Source: Aquiluna sp. (GTDB taxonomy: Bacteria > Actinomycetota > Actinomycetes > Actinomycetales > Microbacteriaceae). Taken from it: a stretch of 8,007 nucleotides of DNA. This document shows positions 1-6,329 of this stretch, piece by piece (position 1 is the first letter of the stretch; each line of letters begins with the position of its first letter). The stretch is from the NCBI GenBank assembly GCA_023260495.1, contig JALQVB010000044.1, positions 1-8,007 on the forward strand, written 5' to 3'. Below the pieces are notes generated by a model. That model was not told the DNA's origin. It made no database searches and saw only the letters and a program-made list of their open reading frames with translations. A program made the translations under genes and the position numbers.

Positions 1-692
1 CGACCGGCGTGAAGATATTCAACTGGATCGGAACGATGTGGCGAGGGTCGATCACCTTCGAGACACCAATGCTGTGGAGCCTTGGCTTCCTGGTTACCTT
101 CGTCTTTGGTGGCCTCACCGGTGTGATTCTTGCCTCACCTGCGCTTGACTTCCACCTTTCCGATTCCTACTTCGTGGTTGCTCACTTCCACTACGTAGTG
201 TTTGGAACGGTCGTGTTTGCAATGTTTGCCGGCTTCTACTTCTGGTGGCCAAAGTTCACCGGAAAGATGCTGAACGAGCGCCTCGGAAAGATCCACTTCT
301 GGACCCTGTTTGTTGGCTTCCACACCACCTTCCTGATTCAGCACTGGCTGGGTGTGATGGGTATGCCTCGACGCTACGCAACCTACCTGCCAGAGGACGG
401 ATTCACCCAGATGAACATGCTCTCGACTGCTGGCGCGGCAATCCTCGCTCTTTCCATGATTCCGTTCTTGTGGAACGTTTGGATTACCTACCGAAATGGT
501 GTCAAGGTTGAACTGAAGGACCCTTGGGGCTATGGCCGCTCACTTGAGTGGGCTACTGAGTCGCCAATTCCTCGACACAACTTCCACTCGATTCCAAGGA
601 TTCGCTCCGAGTCCCCAGCTTTCGACATGAACTACCCAGAGCATGCAGCTCCTGAGGCGAAGGAAGCTTACGCCAAGGAGGGCCGCATCTAA
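1..692 (+). CDS. ctaD: Cytochrome c oxidase subunit I (aa3-type), C-terminal part
   Basis: This is the C-terminal 230 or so residues of the catalytic oxidase subunit, which reduces O2 to water at the heme a3-CuB site and pumps protons across the cytoplasmic membrane. The frame is open to the left edge and the first visible residues (TGVKIFNWIGTMW) are a classic internal subunit I motif, so the GTG at 9 is not a start. The signature AHFHYVV is present: the His codon at 183-185 is the expected heme a3 ligand and that at 189-191 the heme a ligand. Hydrophobic segments follow at about nt 75-135, 165-240, 290-350 and 420-490. The hydrophilic end (PRHNFHSIPRIRSESPAFD) is typical of actinobacterial CtaD. 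The stop overlaps the ctaF start by one base (TAATG). CuB and channel residues further upstream lie outside the window. Confidence 0.97.
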   Translation, partial: TGVKIFNWIGTMWRGSITFETPMLWSLGFLVTFVFGGLTGVILASPALDFHLSDSYFVVAHFHYVVFGTVVFAMFAGFYFWWPKFTGKMLNERLGKIHFWTLFVGFHTTFLIQHWLGVMGMPRRYATYLPEDGFTQMNMLSTAGAAILALSMIPFLWNVWITYRNGVKVELKDPWGYGRSLEWATESPIPRHNFHSIPRIRSESPAFDMNYPEHAAPEAKEAYAKEGRI

Positions 693-1105
693 TGAGGTCA
701 AATATTGTCATCCTGCTGGTGATGGCTGCGTACTTCACGCTGGCCGACATCGCTTACGGAATCTGGACCTACCTGGACATGGGCTACGTTGAACCAATTG
801 GAACCGCCGCAATCGGACTATTGGTGATTCTGTCTATCTTCATTGCCTTCTACCTTTACAGCGGCATGCGTCGCAGTGCCGCGCTGCCGGAGGATCGTCT
901 TGATGGCAACATTGAGGACGAGTCGGGCGAAGTCGGATTCTTTGCTCCTTGGAGCTGGTGGCCGCTAGCCATCGGAGCCTCTGCCGCACTGGCTTTTGCC
1001 GGCTTGGCTGTTGGCTGGTGGTTCTTCTTTATCGCTCTGCCATTCGCCGTGGTTGCGGTCGTGGGCTTCGTGTTTGAGCATGACCGCTACGCTCACGCTC
1101 ACTAG
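692..1105 (+). CDS. ctaF: Cytochrome c oxidase subunit IV (actinobacterial type)
   Basis: This is a small accessory subunit of the actinobacterial aa3 oxidase, 137 residues, close to the usual family length. It has four predicted membrane helices at about residues 5-27, 36-57, 89-109 and 110-128. Between helices 2 and 3 lies a conserved hydrophilic loop (PEDRLDGNIEDESGEVGFF, about 66-84) leading into a SWWP motif; this loop is the best family marker. The ATG at 692 overlaps the ctaD stop, and AAGGAGG at 675-682, inside the ctaD end, is a well-placed Shine-Dalgarno sequence, so the start is secure. Translational coupling to ctaD is likely. The subunit has no known catalytic residues; it packs against subunits I and III in the supercomplex. 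Confidence 0.93.
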   Translation: MRSNIVILLVMAAYFTLADIAYGIWTYLDMGYVEPIGTAAIGLLVILSIFIAFYLYSGMRRSAALPEDRLDGNIEDESGEVGFFAPWSWWPLAIGASAALAFAGLAVGWWFFFIALPFAVVAVVGFVFEHDRYAHAH

Positions 1106-1107
1106 TC

Positions 1108-1662
1108 ATGGCTAACGAGCCCGTCCTGCTCGTCATTGACGTGCAGCAGGGCTTTAGAGACTCTACCTATTGGGGAGTATCGGCAAACCCAAATGCCTTG
1201 GATAATATTTCCAGGCTGGTCGCCAGCTGGCGCAGTAAGGGTTACCCAGTGGTGATTGTGAAGCACAACTCCACAAATCCAGACTCACCGCTATCGCCAT
1301 CGCATCCGGGAAATCAGCTCGAGGAAATCCTTGCAGGCCCTCACGACGCGGTCATCCAGAAGTCGGTAAATTCGGCTTTCTATGGAACCCCCGATCTGCA
1401 TCTTTGGCTCAGCAAGCGAAACTTCCGCAGTCTCGTTATCTGCGGGATCACCACCAATTTTTGCTGTGAGACTACAGCCCGGATGGCAGGCAACCTCGGC
1501 TACCAGACCAGCTTTGTTGTCGATGCAACCGATGCCTTTGACTTGACATCAACATTTGGCGAGGTCATCTCGGGGGACCATGTGATGGAAATGACTGCAG
1601 CCAACTTGGATGGAGAGTTTGCCACCGTAATGACAACCGAGGCCGCCTTGGAGGCCTTTTAG
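1108..1662 (+). CDS. Isochorismatase-family cysteine hydrolase
   Basis: A 184-residue single-domain hydrolase with an alpha/beta fold of the isochorismatase/nicotinamidase superfamily, probably cytosolic (no signal or membrane segment). The catalytic triad can be placed by motif: Asp11 in VLLVIDVQ, Lys85 in VIQKSVNSAF and Cys119 in GITTNFCCETTAR, with the family's cis-peptide expected at Ile114-Thr115. Members cleave small amides or vinyl ethers (nicotinamide, isochorismate, streptothricin lactam and others); sequence alone does not fix the substrate. The ATG lies only 2 bases after the ctaF stop, and no Shine-Dalgarno sequence is visible upstream, so translation probably depends on ribosomes finishing ctaF. 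This places a soluble hydrolase at the end of an oxidase operon. A canonical PncA nicotinamidase seems less likely, because the metal-binding DxHxxxxH pattern of PncA is not evident. Confidence 0.9.
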   Translation: MANEPVLLVIDVQQGFRDSTYWGVSANPNALDNISRLVASWRSKGYPVVIVKHNSTNPDSPLSPSHPGNQLEEILAGPHDAVIQKSVNSAFYGTPDLHLWLSKRNFRSLVICGITTNFCCETTARMAGNLGYQTSFVVDATDAFDLTSTFGEVISGDHVMEMTAANLDGEFATVMTTEAALEAF

Positions 1663-1683
1663 CAAACTTTCAGTGTTCTTTTG

Positions 1684-1697
1684 TTATGATTCAGTGC
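1684..1697 (+). promoter_or_regulatory. Extended -10 promoter for ssrA
   Basis: TATGAT at 1685-1690 matches the -10 consensus at five of six positions and is preceded by TG at 1682-1683 with one base between, forming an extended -10 element. No good -35 sequence is found at 16 to 18 bases upstream, which extended -10 promoters can tolerate. The predicted start is near 1697, about 29 bases before the mature tmRNA 5' end, so the leader would be removed, presumably by RNase P. Confidence 0.55.
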
Positions 1698-1712
1698 TCG
1701 GAGAATTCCGAG
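1697..1712 (+). repeat. Perfect palindromic hairpin in the pre-tmRNA leader
   Basis: CTCGGAGAATTCCGAG has 6-bp perfect arms (1697-1702 and 1707-1712) around a GAAT loop. No T-run follows, so it is not an intrinsic terminator. It sits between the predicted ssrA promoter and the mature tmRNA 5' end at 1726, so it would form the first structure of the pre-tmRNA leader. Confidence 0.6.
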
Positions 1713-1725
1713 AGACAACTCAATA

Positions 1726-2094
1726 GGGGATGATCGGTTTCGACACTGCGGAGACGCGTGGATGAAGCGGGTCGAGGATGCACAGTTATCTCGTAAACGC
1801 TCTGTGTAAAAACATAGGTGCCAATACAAAGCGCGCCGACTTCGCCCTAGCTGCTTAAGCTAGCCCCGAAGTCCGTTTGCCTAGGTTCGATTTCGACCTA
1901 GACCCAAACGTCATTTAGAAATCTCGCTGCCGCGGTGCGTCAAAGGCCGGGGCGGGACTTGGAACTTTGACTGGGCTGGTCGGCGTAGTTGCCTCAAACA
2001 AATGCCGCAGCCAAGTAGAACGACTTCTGAGGCTACACCCGTAGAAGAGCCACAAACTTGGTAGTGGACGGGGGTTCAATTCCCCCCATCTCCA
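1726..2094 (+). ncRNA. ssrA: Transfer-messenger RNA (tmRNA)
   Basis: tmRNA rescues ribosomes stalled on broken mRNAs and tags the unfinished protein for proteolysis. The 5' end GGGGATGATCGGTTTCGAC is the conserved tmRNA opening, and the 3' end carries a T-arm with stem GGGGG (2070-2074), loop TTCAATT and CCCCC (2082-2086). A 7-bp acceptor stem forms between 1726-1732 and 2087-2093, including one G-U pair, with discriminator A2094. The tag frame runs from the resume codon GCC at 1820 to TAA at 1856-1858 and encodes ANTKRADFALAA, ending in the usual ALAA degron. The stop lies in a hairpin closed by GACTTCG (1838-1844) and CGAAGTC (1867-1873). The terminal CCA is not encoded: the bases after A2094 are CAAG, so CCA must be completed after transcription. 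The about 360-nt size is normal. Confidence 0.97.
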
Positions 2095-2099
2095 CAAGA

Positions 2100-2138
2100 A
2101 AATAGCCCTGGATTTCCTCCAGGGCTATTTCTGTTTGG
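2100..2138. terminator. Shared intrinsic terminator between ssrA and the qcr operon
   Basis: A perfect 13-bp stem pairs 2100-2112 with 2118-2130 around a TTTCC loop. On the + strand the arm ends in TTT and is followed by T-rich sequence (CTGTTTGGGTTTT), which fits termination of ssrA. On the - strand the stem is followed by TCTTGTGG, a weaker U-tract, and lies just after the qcrB stop. The A-rich left foot and T-rich right foot make it plausible in both directions, which suits two convergent units only about 50 bases apart. Confidence 0.85.
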
Positions 2139-2146
2139 GTTTTGAG

Positions 2147-3793
2147 TTACTTCTTGGCCTTGATTTGCTTTGGCTTGCGCTTTGGCTCTTCGATTGTCTC
2201 TGGAGCGTGGTCAGCGTGTGCAAGCTCATACTCGGCCTTCGAGACTGGAGCAATGCGGTCCTCGAAGTAGAACTTCGATAGCGAAGCGCGAATCTTGGTG
2301 CCAAGAGTGATCTTGCCATCCTTGTTCGGGCGAGGCATGATCGGCTCGTAGTCCTTGAAGTCCACCAGCTTCCAAAGCTCGTACTTGTCTACGGGCTCGT
2401 GGATCTCGATGTATTCACCGTGCGGAAGTCGAACAACTCGTCCAGTCTCGCGGCCGTGCAAGGCAATCTCACGGTCCTTGCGCTGTAGCGACAGGCAAGT
2501 ACGCTTGGTGACCCAGTAGGCCAGGATTGGGCCAATGATTAGTAGAACCTGCATGGCGGTAAGCACGTGGTTCAGCGACATCTGGAAGAAGACCGCGATT
2601 AGGTCAGTCGAAGCGCCAGCCCAAAGCACGGCGTAGAAAGTGACGCCGGCAGCACCGATTGCGGTGCGGGTAGGGGCGTTGCGAGGGCGGTCGAGCAGGT
2701 GGTGCTCACGCTTGTCTCCGGTTACCCAAGCCTCAATGAATGGGTAGGCGGCAACGACGGCTAGGAACAGCAGCGAGACAATCAGCGGCAGCATGACACC
2801 CATTGGGATTACGTAGCCGAAGATTGAGACATCCATGTGACCTGGAGCCAAACGCAGGGCCCCGTCAAGCCAACCGATGTACCAGTCAGGCTGGGTTCCA
2901 GCGGAAACCGGTGATGGATCATACGGTCCGTAGTTCCAAATTGGGTTGATTGTGAAGGTTGCGGAAATTGCAGCGATTACACCGAAGACCAGGAAGAAGA
3001 ATCCACCAGCCTTTGCAACGTAAACAGGCATCAGCGGGTACCCAACAACGTTGTCATCGCGGCGTCCTGGGCCTGGGTAGTGGGTGTGCTTGTGGATGAC
3101 AACCATCATGAGGTGGACCGCTAGCAGGGCGATGATCACTGCAGGGATAATCATGATGTGCAGGCTGTATAGGCGCGCAATGACCTCGGTGCCTGGGAAT
3201 TCACCGCCGAAGAAGCCCGAAGAGATACTTGGGCCGACGAGCGGGATTCCCTTGATCATTCCGTCAATGATGCGAAGGCCGTTTCCGGAGAGTAGGTCAT
3301 CTGGTAGCGAGTATCCGGTAAATCCGGCACCCATTCCAGCCAGGAACAGGAAGAAACCGACCAGCCAGTTCAGCTCACGCGGCTTGCGGAATGCACCGGT
3401 GAAGAACACGCGCAGCATGTGCAGTCCTGCGGCTGCGACAAAGAGCAGAGCAGCCCAGTGGTGCACCTGACGCATCAGGAGGCCGCCGCGAATGTCAAAG
3501 CTGATGTCCAGAGAGGACGAGTAGGCGACGGTCATCTCAGCACCCTTGAGTGGTGCATAGCTACCTTCGTAGATGGTGTGCGCCATCGAAGGCTGGAAGT
3601 AGAAGGTCAAGAATGTTCCAGAGAGAATCAGAATCACGAACGAGTACATCGCGACCTCGCCGAGCATGAAGCTCCAGTGGTCTGGGAAGACCTTGCGCCC
3701 GAAGTTCTTCAGGACCGAACCGAGCGTGAGTCTCTCGTCCAGGTAATTGGCAGTCTTGCCGAGTGCTGTCTTTGGCTCTGTTGCGTTGCTCAT
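2147..3793 (-). CDS. qcrB: Cytochrome bc1 complex cytochrome b subunit
   Basis: This is the menaquinol-oxidizing subunit of complex III, 548 residues with about eight membrane helices, in the cytoplasmic membrane. Two heme b ligand pairs are visible: His111/His125 (QVHHW...GLHMLRV, spacing 14) and His212/His227 (SLHIM...VHLMM, spacing 15, as in b6-type and Gram-positive proteins). The quinol-site PEWY motif appears as PDWY at 302-305. After the last helix (about 405-428) comes a cytoplasmic tail of about 118 residues with an LPHGEYIEIHEP segment (456-467) seen in other actinobacterial QcrB proteins, ending in a very basic KRKPKQIKAKK. The ATG is 4 bases after the qcrA stop and AGGAAG, placed inside the end of qcrA, gives a good Shine-Dalgarno site. 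It is the last gene of the ctaE-qcrCAB operon. Confidence 0.97.
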   Translation of the reverse strand: MSNATEPKTALGKTANYLDERLTLGSVLKNFGRKVFPDHWSFMLGEVAMYSFVILILSGTFLTFYFQPSMAHTIYEGSYAPLKGAEMTVAYSSSLDISFDIRGGLLMRQVHHWAALLFVAAAGLHMLRVFFTGAFRKPRELNWLVGFFLFLAGMGAGFTGYSLPDDLLSGNGLRIIDGMIKGIPLVGPSISSGFFGGEFPGTEVIARLYSLHIMIIPAVIIALLAVHLMMVVIHKHTHYPGPGRRDDNVVGYPLMPVYVAKAGGFFFLVFGVIAAISATFTINPIWNYGPYDPSPVSAGTQPDWYIGWLDGALRLAPGHMDVSIFGYVIPMGVMLPLIVSLLFLAVVAAYPFIEAWVTGDKREHHLLDRPRNAPTRTAIGAAGVTFYAVLWAGASTDLIAVFFQMSLNHVLTAMQVLLIIGPILAYWVTKRTCLSLQRKDREIALHGRETGRVVRLPHGEYIEIHEPVDKYELWKLVDFKDYEPIMPRPNKDGKITLGTKIRASLSKFYFEDRIAPVSKAEYELAHADHAPETIEEPKRKPKQIKAKK

Positions 3794-3797
3794 TTGC

Positions 3798-4814
3798 TTA
3801 CTTCCTCATGTCCCAGAATGACGGGCCAACTGGCTCTAGGAAATCGCTTTGTGCGACAAGGTAACCTTCCGCATCTACCGTGATTGGCAGCTGGGGGAGA
3901 GGTCGTGCTGCCGGCCCAAAGACCACCTTGCAGTGGTCGGCCAAATCAAAGGTCGACTGATGGCATGGGCATAGCAGGTGGTGTGTGTGCTGCTCGTAAA
4001 GAGCCACAGGGCAGCCCACGTGGGTGCAGATCTTGGAGTAGGCAACGATGCCGTCGTAACTCCATCCAGCCTTGGCCGGATCTTCCTTGAGGTCAGCGGG
4101 GTTCACGCGCACGAGCAGAACGGCAGCCTTTGCCTTCTCCTCGAGCTTGTGGTGCTCCAGCTCACTTAGTCCCTCCGGGATCACGTGGAAAACGGATCCG
4201 ATAGTTACCTCAGAAGCTTTGATTGGAATACCGGTTGGGTCCTTGGTCAATCGGGTGCCCGAGCGCCACATGGTGTGCTTCAAGGTGTCGCCGACCGAAG
4301 GACCAAGGTCACCAAAGATGACTACGGCTGGGATTGGGAAGAAAGCCAGGGCGCCGTAGAGCGAGCGGCGAATCAGCTTGCGGCGAGTAAATCCTGACTC
4401 ACCGTCGGCCAGCTTGATGATTTCCACGGCCTTTGCACGAGTCTCATCAGAGCTGCGTGCGATGTGGCGATCCTCGGCAACTTCGGCATCAGGCATCAGG
4501 GTCTTAGCCCAGTGCACTGCGCCGAAACCGATGCCGAGCAGCGACAGGGCCATTCCGATTCCCATCCAGAATGCACCGTTACGGGTCGCCGAGAGGTCAC
4601 CGCCAACGATTGGGAAAGCAAGGAAGCCCCATACGGCGATGATTGCACCAATCACGCTGATGCCGAAGAGTAGAGCTACCTGACGCTCAGCATTGCGAGC
4701 GTGACGCTCACTCTTGTCGGTCATGCGCTCACGGTGAGGCTCCATGCCAGGATCCTTGATCGGGCGCTCGATATTGGTTCTGCTGCCCGCCGAGTACTGT
4801 TCTAGCTCGCTCAT
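3798..4814 (-). CDS. qcrA: Rieske iron-sulfur subunit of the cytochrome bc1 complex
   Basis: QcrA takes one electron from menaquinol at the QcrB site and passes it to QcrC through a 2Fe-2S cluster. The protein has 338 residues, the long actinobacterial form with three membrane helices (about 47-69, 81-103 and 152-170) rather than one. The cluster boxes are CTHVGC (263-268) and CPCHQS (282-287): Cys263, His265, Cys282 and His285 bind iron, and Cys268 and Cys284 form the stabilizing disulfide. A twin-arginine motif precedes the third helix (TRRKLIRRS, about 143-151), as expected for export of the folded cluster domain. The ATG overlaps the qcrC TAA by one base, with AAAGG 7 bases upstream, so the start is well supported and coupling to qcrC is likely. 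Confidence 0.96.
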   Translation of the reverse strand: MSELEQYSAGSRTNIERPIKDPGMEPHRERMTDKSERHARNAERQVALLFGISVIGAIIAVWGFLAFPIVGGDLSATRNGAFWMGIGMALSLLGIGFGAVHWAKTLMPDAEVAEDRHIARSSDETRAKAVEIIKLADGESGFTRRKLIRRSLYGALAFFPIPAVVIFGDLGPSVGDTLKHTMWRSGTRLTKDPTGIPIKASEVTIGSVFHVIPEGLSELEHHKLEEKAKAAVLLVRVNPADLKEDPAKAGWSYDGIVAYSKICTHVGCPVALYEQHTHHLLCPCHQSTFDLADHCKVVFGPAARPLPQLPITVDAEGYLVAQSDFLEPVGPSFWDMRK

Positions 4815-5602
4815 TAGTTAGCCTTTGCTCCCAACCAGACCGTGATTGCGATGATGAATCCCAACCCGAATATCCACGTGAATAATCCCTCTGCAACTGG
4901 ACCAATCGATCCCAGTTCCAGGCCACCCACGGAGTCGTTCTGCTCGACGTACTTCAGGTAGGTGATGATGTCCTTTTTGTCCTCAGGGGTGAGGTTTGCA
5001 TCGTTGAAGACTGGCATGTTCTGCGGGCCGGTAATCATTGCCTCGTAGATGTGCTTCTCAGAGACTCCACCAAGCGCGGGCGCAAACTTACCTTCGGTCA
5101 GCGCTCCACCGGCACCAACAGCGTTGTGACACATTGCACAGTTGATGCGGAATAGTTCTCCACCGTGGGTTGGGTCACCGTCGGTGCGAAGAATCTCCTC
5201 GGATGGAATAGCCGGTCCGGGGGCAAGGGATGCCACATACGATGCCATGGCAGCAATCTGCTCCTCGGTGAACTGGACTGGCTTCTTGTAAAGCTGGGGA
5301 CCGGAGGCCTGTCCTGGCATGCGGCCGGTGCCAACCTGGAAGTCAACCGAAGCAGCTCCAACGCCAATCAGCGATGGGCCACCAATTGCACCCTCACCAT
5401 TTGAACCGTGGCACGTGGCGCAGTTAGCTAGGAATAGCTTGCGACCTTCCTCGATCTGCTCGGCAGACCCTACAGCGTTGGTTTGCACGCTCTGAGTTGC
5501 AAAAGCATAACCACCACCAGAAGCAATAAGGCCTAGGAAGATTACGACTCCCAGAGCCCACGGGCGGCGGCGCATTGGTTTTTTGTTCAAGTTCTTCTCC
5601 AT
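4814..5602 (-). CDS. qcrC: Diheme cytochrome c subunit of the cytochrome bc1 complex
   Basis: QcrC carries electrons from the Rieske protein to the CuA site of the aa3 oxidase and so replaces soluble cytochrome c. The 262-residue protein has an N-terminal uncleaved helix (about 15-35), two class I cytochrome c domains and a C-terminal anchor helix (about 239-257). Heme sites are CATCH at 61-65 and CAMCH at 155-159. Likely sixth ligands are Met95 (GRMPG) and Met196 (NMPVF). Both domains therefore look intact. The start lies 2 bases after the ctaE stop; the upstream GAAG is only a weak Shine-Dalgarno sequence, so coupling to ctaE is probable. The diheme form is diagnostic of the actinobacterial III-IV supercomplex. 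Confidence 0.97.
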   Translation of the reverse strand: MEKNLNKKPMRRRPWALGVVIFLGLIASGGGYAFATQSVQTNAVGSAEQIEEGRKLFLANCATCHGSNGEGAIGGPSLIGVGAASVDFQVGTGRMPGQASGPQLYKKPVQFTEEQIAAMASYVASLAPGPAIPSEEILRTDGDPTHGGELFRINCAMCHNAVGAGGALTEGKFAPALGGVSEKHIYEAMITGPQNMPVFNDANLTPEDKKDIITYLKYVEQNDSVGGLELGSIGPVAEGLFTWIFGLGFIIAITVWLGAKAN

Positions 5603-5604
5603 GG

Positions 5605-6225
5605 TTACTTCAGAACGTAGACGACTAGGAACAGGCCGATCCAGACAACGTCAACAAAGTGCCAGTAGTACGAGACCACAATGGCACTGGTTGCTTCGCG
5701 GTGACCAAAATTCTTGGCTGCATAGGCCCTGCCGATAACCAGCAGGAAGGCGATAAGACCACCGGTCACGTGCAGAGCGTGGAAGCCGGTGGTGATGTAG
5801 AAGGCAGAGCCATATGAGTTTGAACTCAGGCTGACACCTTCGGAAACCAAGGTCGCGTACTCCCATACCTGACCAGCGACGAAGATTGCGCCCATCACGT
5901 AGGTGAGGAAGAACCACTCGATCATGCCCCACTTAGCAGGGGAGGGGCCGGTTCTGCGTGCCTGCATGCGCTCTGCTGCGAAGACACCAAACTGTGCGGT
6001 GAAGGAGCTCGCCACAAGGATCAAAGTGTTTACCAGAGCGAACGGTACGTTCAAAATCTGAGTGTCATTGGCCCACAAATCAGGGGCACCGGCGCGCAGT
6101 GAGAAGTACATCGCAAACAAACCGGCGAAGAACATCACCTCGCTTCCCAGCCAAACTATTGTCCCGACACTAGTTACATTGGGCCGCTGAATGGTCAAGG
6201 GCGCAGCAGGAGAGGTTACAGACAT
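5605..6225 (-). CDS. ctaE: Cytochrome c oxidase subunit III (aa3-type)
   Basis: CtaE is a membrane subunit of the aa3 oxidase that stabilizes subunit I and supports proton uptake. It has 206 residues with five predicted helices (about 20-43, 60-83, 101-122, 141-165 and 182-204), the short bacterial five-helix form. Family motifs are WLGSEVMFFAGLFAMYF (25-41, with Glu29), FYITTGFHALHVTGG (142-156) and SYYWHFVDVVWIGLF (185-199). It is the first gene of the ctaE-qcrCAB operon, divergent from trpD. No good Shine-Dalgarno sequence precedes the ATG; a TAAGCT element ends 6 bases before it, so the mRNA may be leaderless. Oxidase subunit I is encoded in the other operon, so the two operons must be balanced. 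Confidence 0.97.
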   Translation of the reverse strand: MSVTSPAAPLTIQRPNVTSVGTIVWLGSEVMFFAGLFAMYFSLRAGAPDLWANDTQILNVPFALVNTLILVASSFTAQFGVFAAERMQARRTGPSPAKWGMIEWFFLTYVMGAIFVAGQVWEYATLVSEGVSLSSNSYGSAFYITTGFHALHVTGGLIAFLLVIGRAYAAKNFGHREATSAIVVSYYWHFVDVVWIGLFLVVYVLK

Positions 6226-6231
6226 GTTTCA

Positions 6232-6237
6232 AGCTTA
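6232..6237 (-). promoter_or_regulatory. Candidate -10 box for the ctaE-qcrCAB operon
   Basis: On the minus strand TAAGCT (matching TANNNT) ends exactly 6 bases before the ctaE ATG. That spacing would place the transcription start on or next to the A of ATG, giving a leaderless mRNA. No convincing -35 is found at 16 to 18 bases upstream; TTGAAA is present but only 12 bases away. Confidence 0.4.
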
Positions 6238-6272
6238 CCCAAAGATGACTTTCAAAGCCCGCTAGAGGCCCG

Positions 6273-6310
6273 ATTTTTGACCGTTTTTGTCGAAAAAAAA
6301 TGTTGAAAAA
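6273..6310. promoter_or_regulatory. Phased A/T-tracts between ctaE and trpD
   Basis: Four A/T-tracts are spaced close to one helical turn: T5 at 6274-6278, T5 at 6284-6288, A8 at 6293-6300 and A5 at 6306-6310. Their centres are about 10, 10.5 and 11.5 bases apart, so their bends should add up to curved DNA. The tract block lies just upstream of the trpD -10 box, where a -35 element or UP element would be. No other known motif was recognised here. Confidence 0.55.
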
Positions 6311-6317
6311 CGCGGGC

Positions 6318-6323
6318 TACACT
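6318..6323 (+). promoter_or_regulatory. Candidate -10 box for leaderless trpD mRNA
   Basis: TACACT matches TANNNT with five of the six positions resembling typical actinobacterial -10 boxes, and ends 6 bases before the ATG at 6330. The predicted transcription start then falls on the A of that ATG. The -35 position is occupied by an A-tract (6295-6300) instead of TTGACA. Confidence 0.55.
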
Positions 6324-6329
6324 TTTCTC

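Noticed and set aside
1641..1660. GGCC...GGCC plus TTTT at the end of the hydrolase gene as a terminator
   Set aside because: Only 4 paired bases, a mismatch next to them, and just four Ts; too weak to call.
1915..2097. Minus-strand open frame beginning MWRWGELNPRPLPS
   Set aside because: It is the reverse complement of the tmRNA 3' half. Peptides of the GELNPRPL type are a known artefact of translating the T-arm region of tRNA-like genes.
3419..3883. 154-codon + strand open frame
   Set aside because: It lies wholly opposite qcrB and the start of qcrA, shows no family motif, and mirrors their codon bias.
6282..6312. Inverted repeat CGTTTTT / AAAAACG as an operator
   Set aside because: The arms are mostly the phased T and A tracts themselves and are 17 bases apart, so the symmetry is probably incidental; curvature explains the block better.
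6303..6323. TTGAAA (6303-6308) as -35 for TACACT (6318-6323)
   Set aside because: The spacer is only 9 bases, far too short for a sigma70-type promoter.
6300..6329. In-frame ATG at 6300 as the trpD start
   Set aside because: No ribosome site, sits in the A-tract, adds 10 residues unlike the family, and would place the -10 box inside the coding region.
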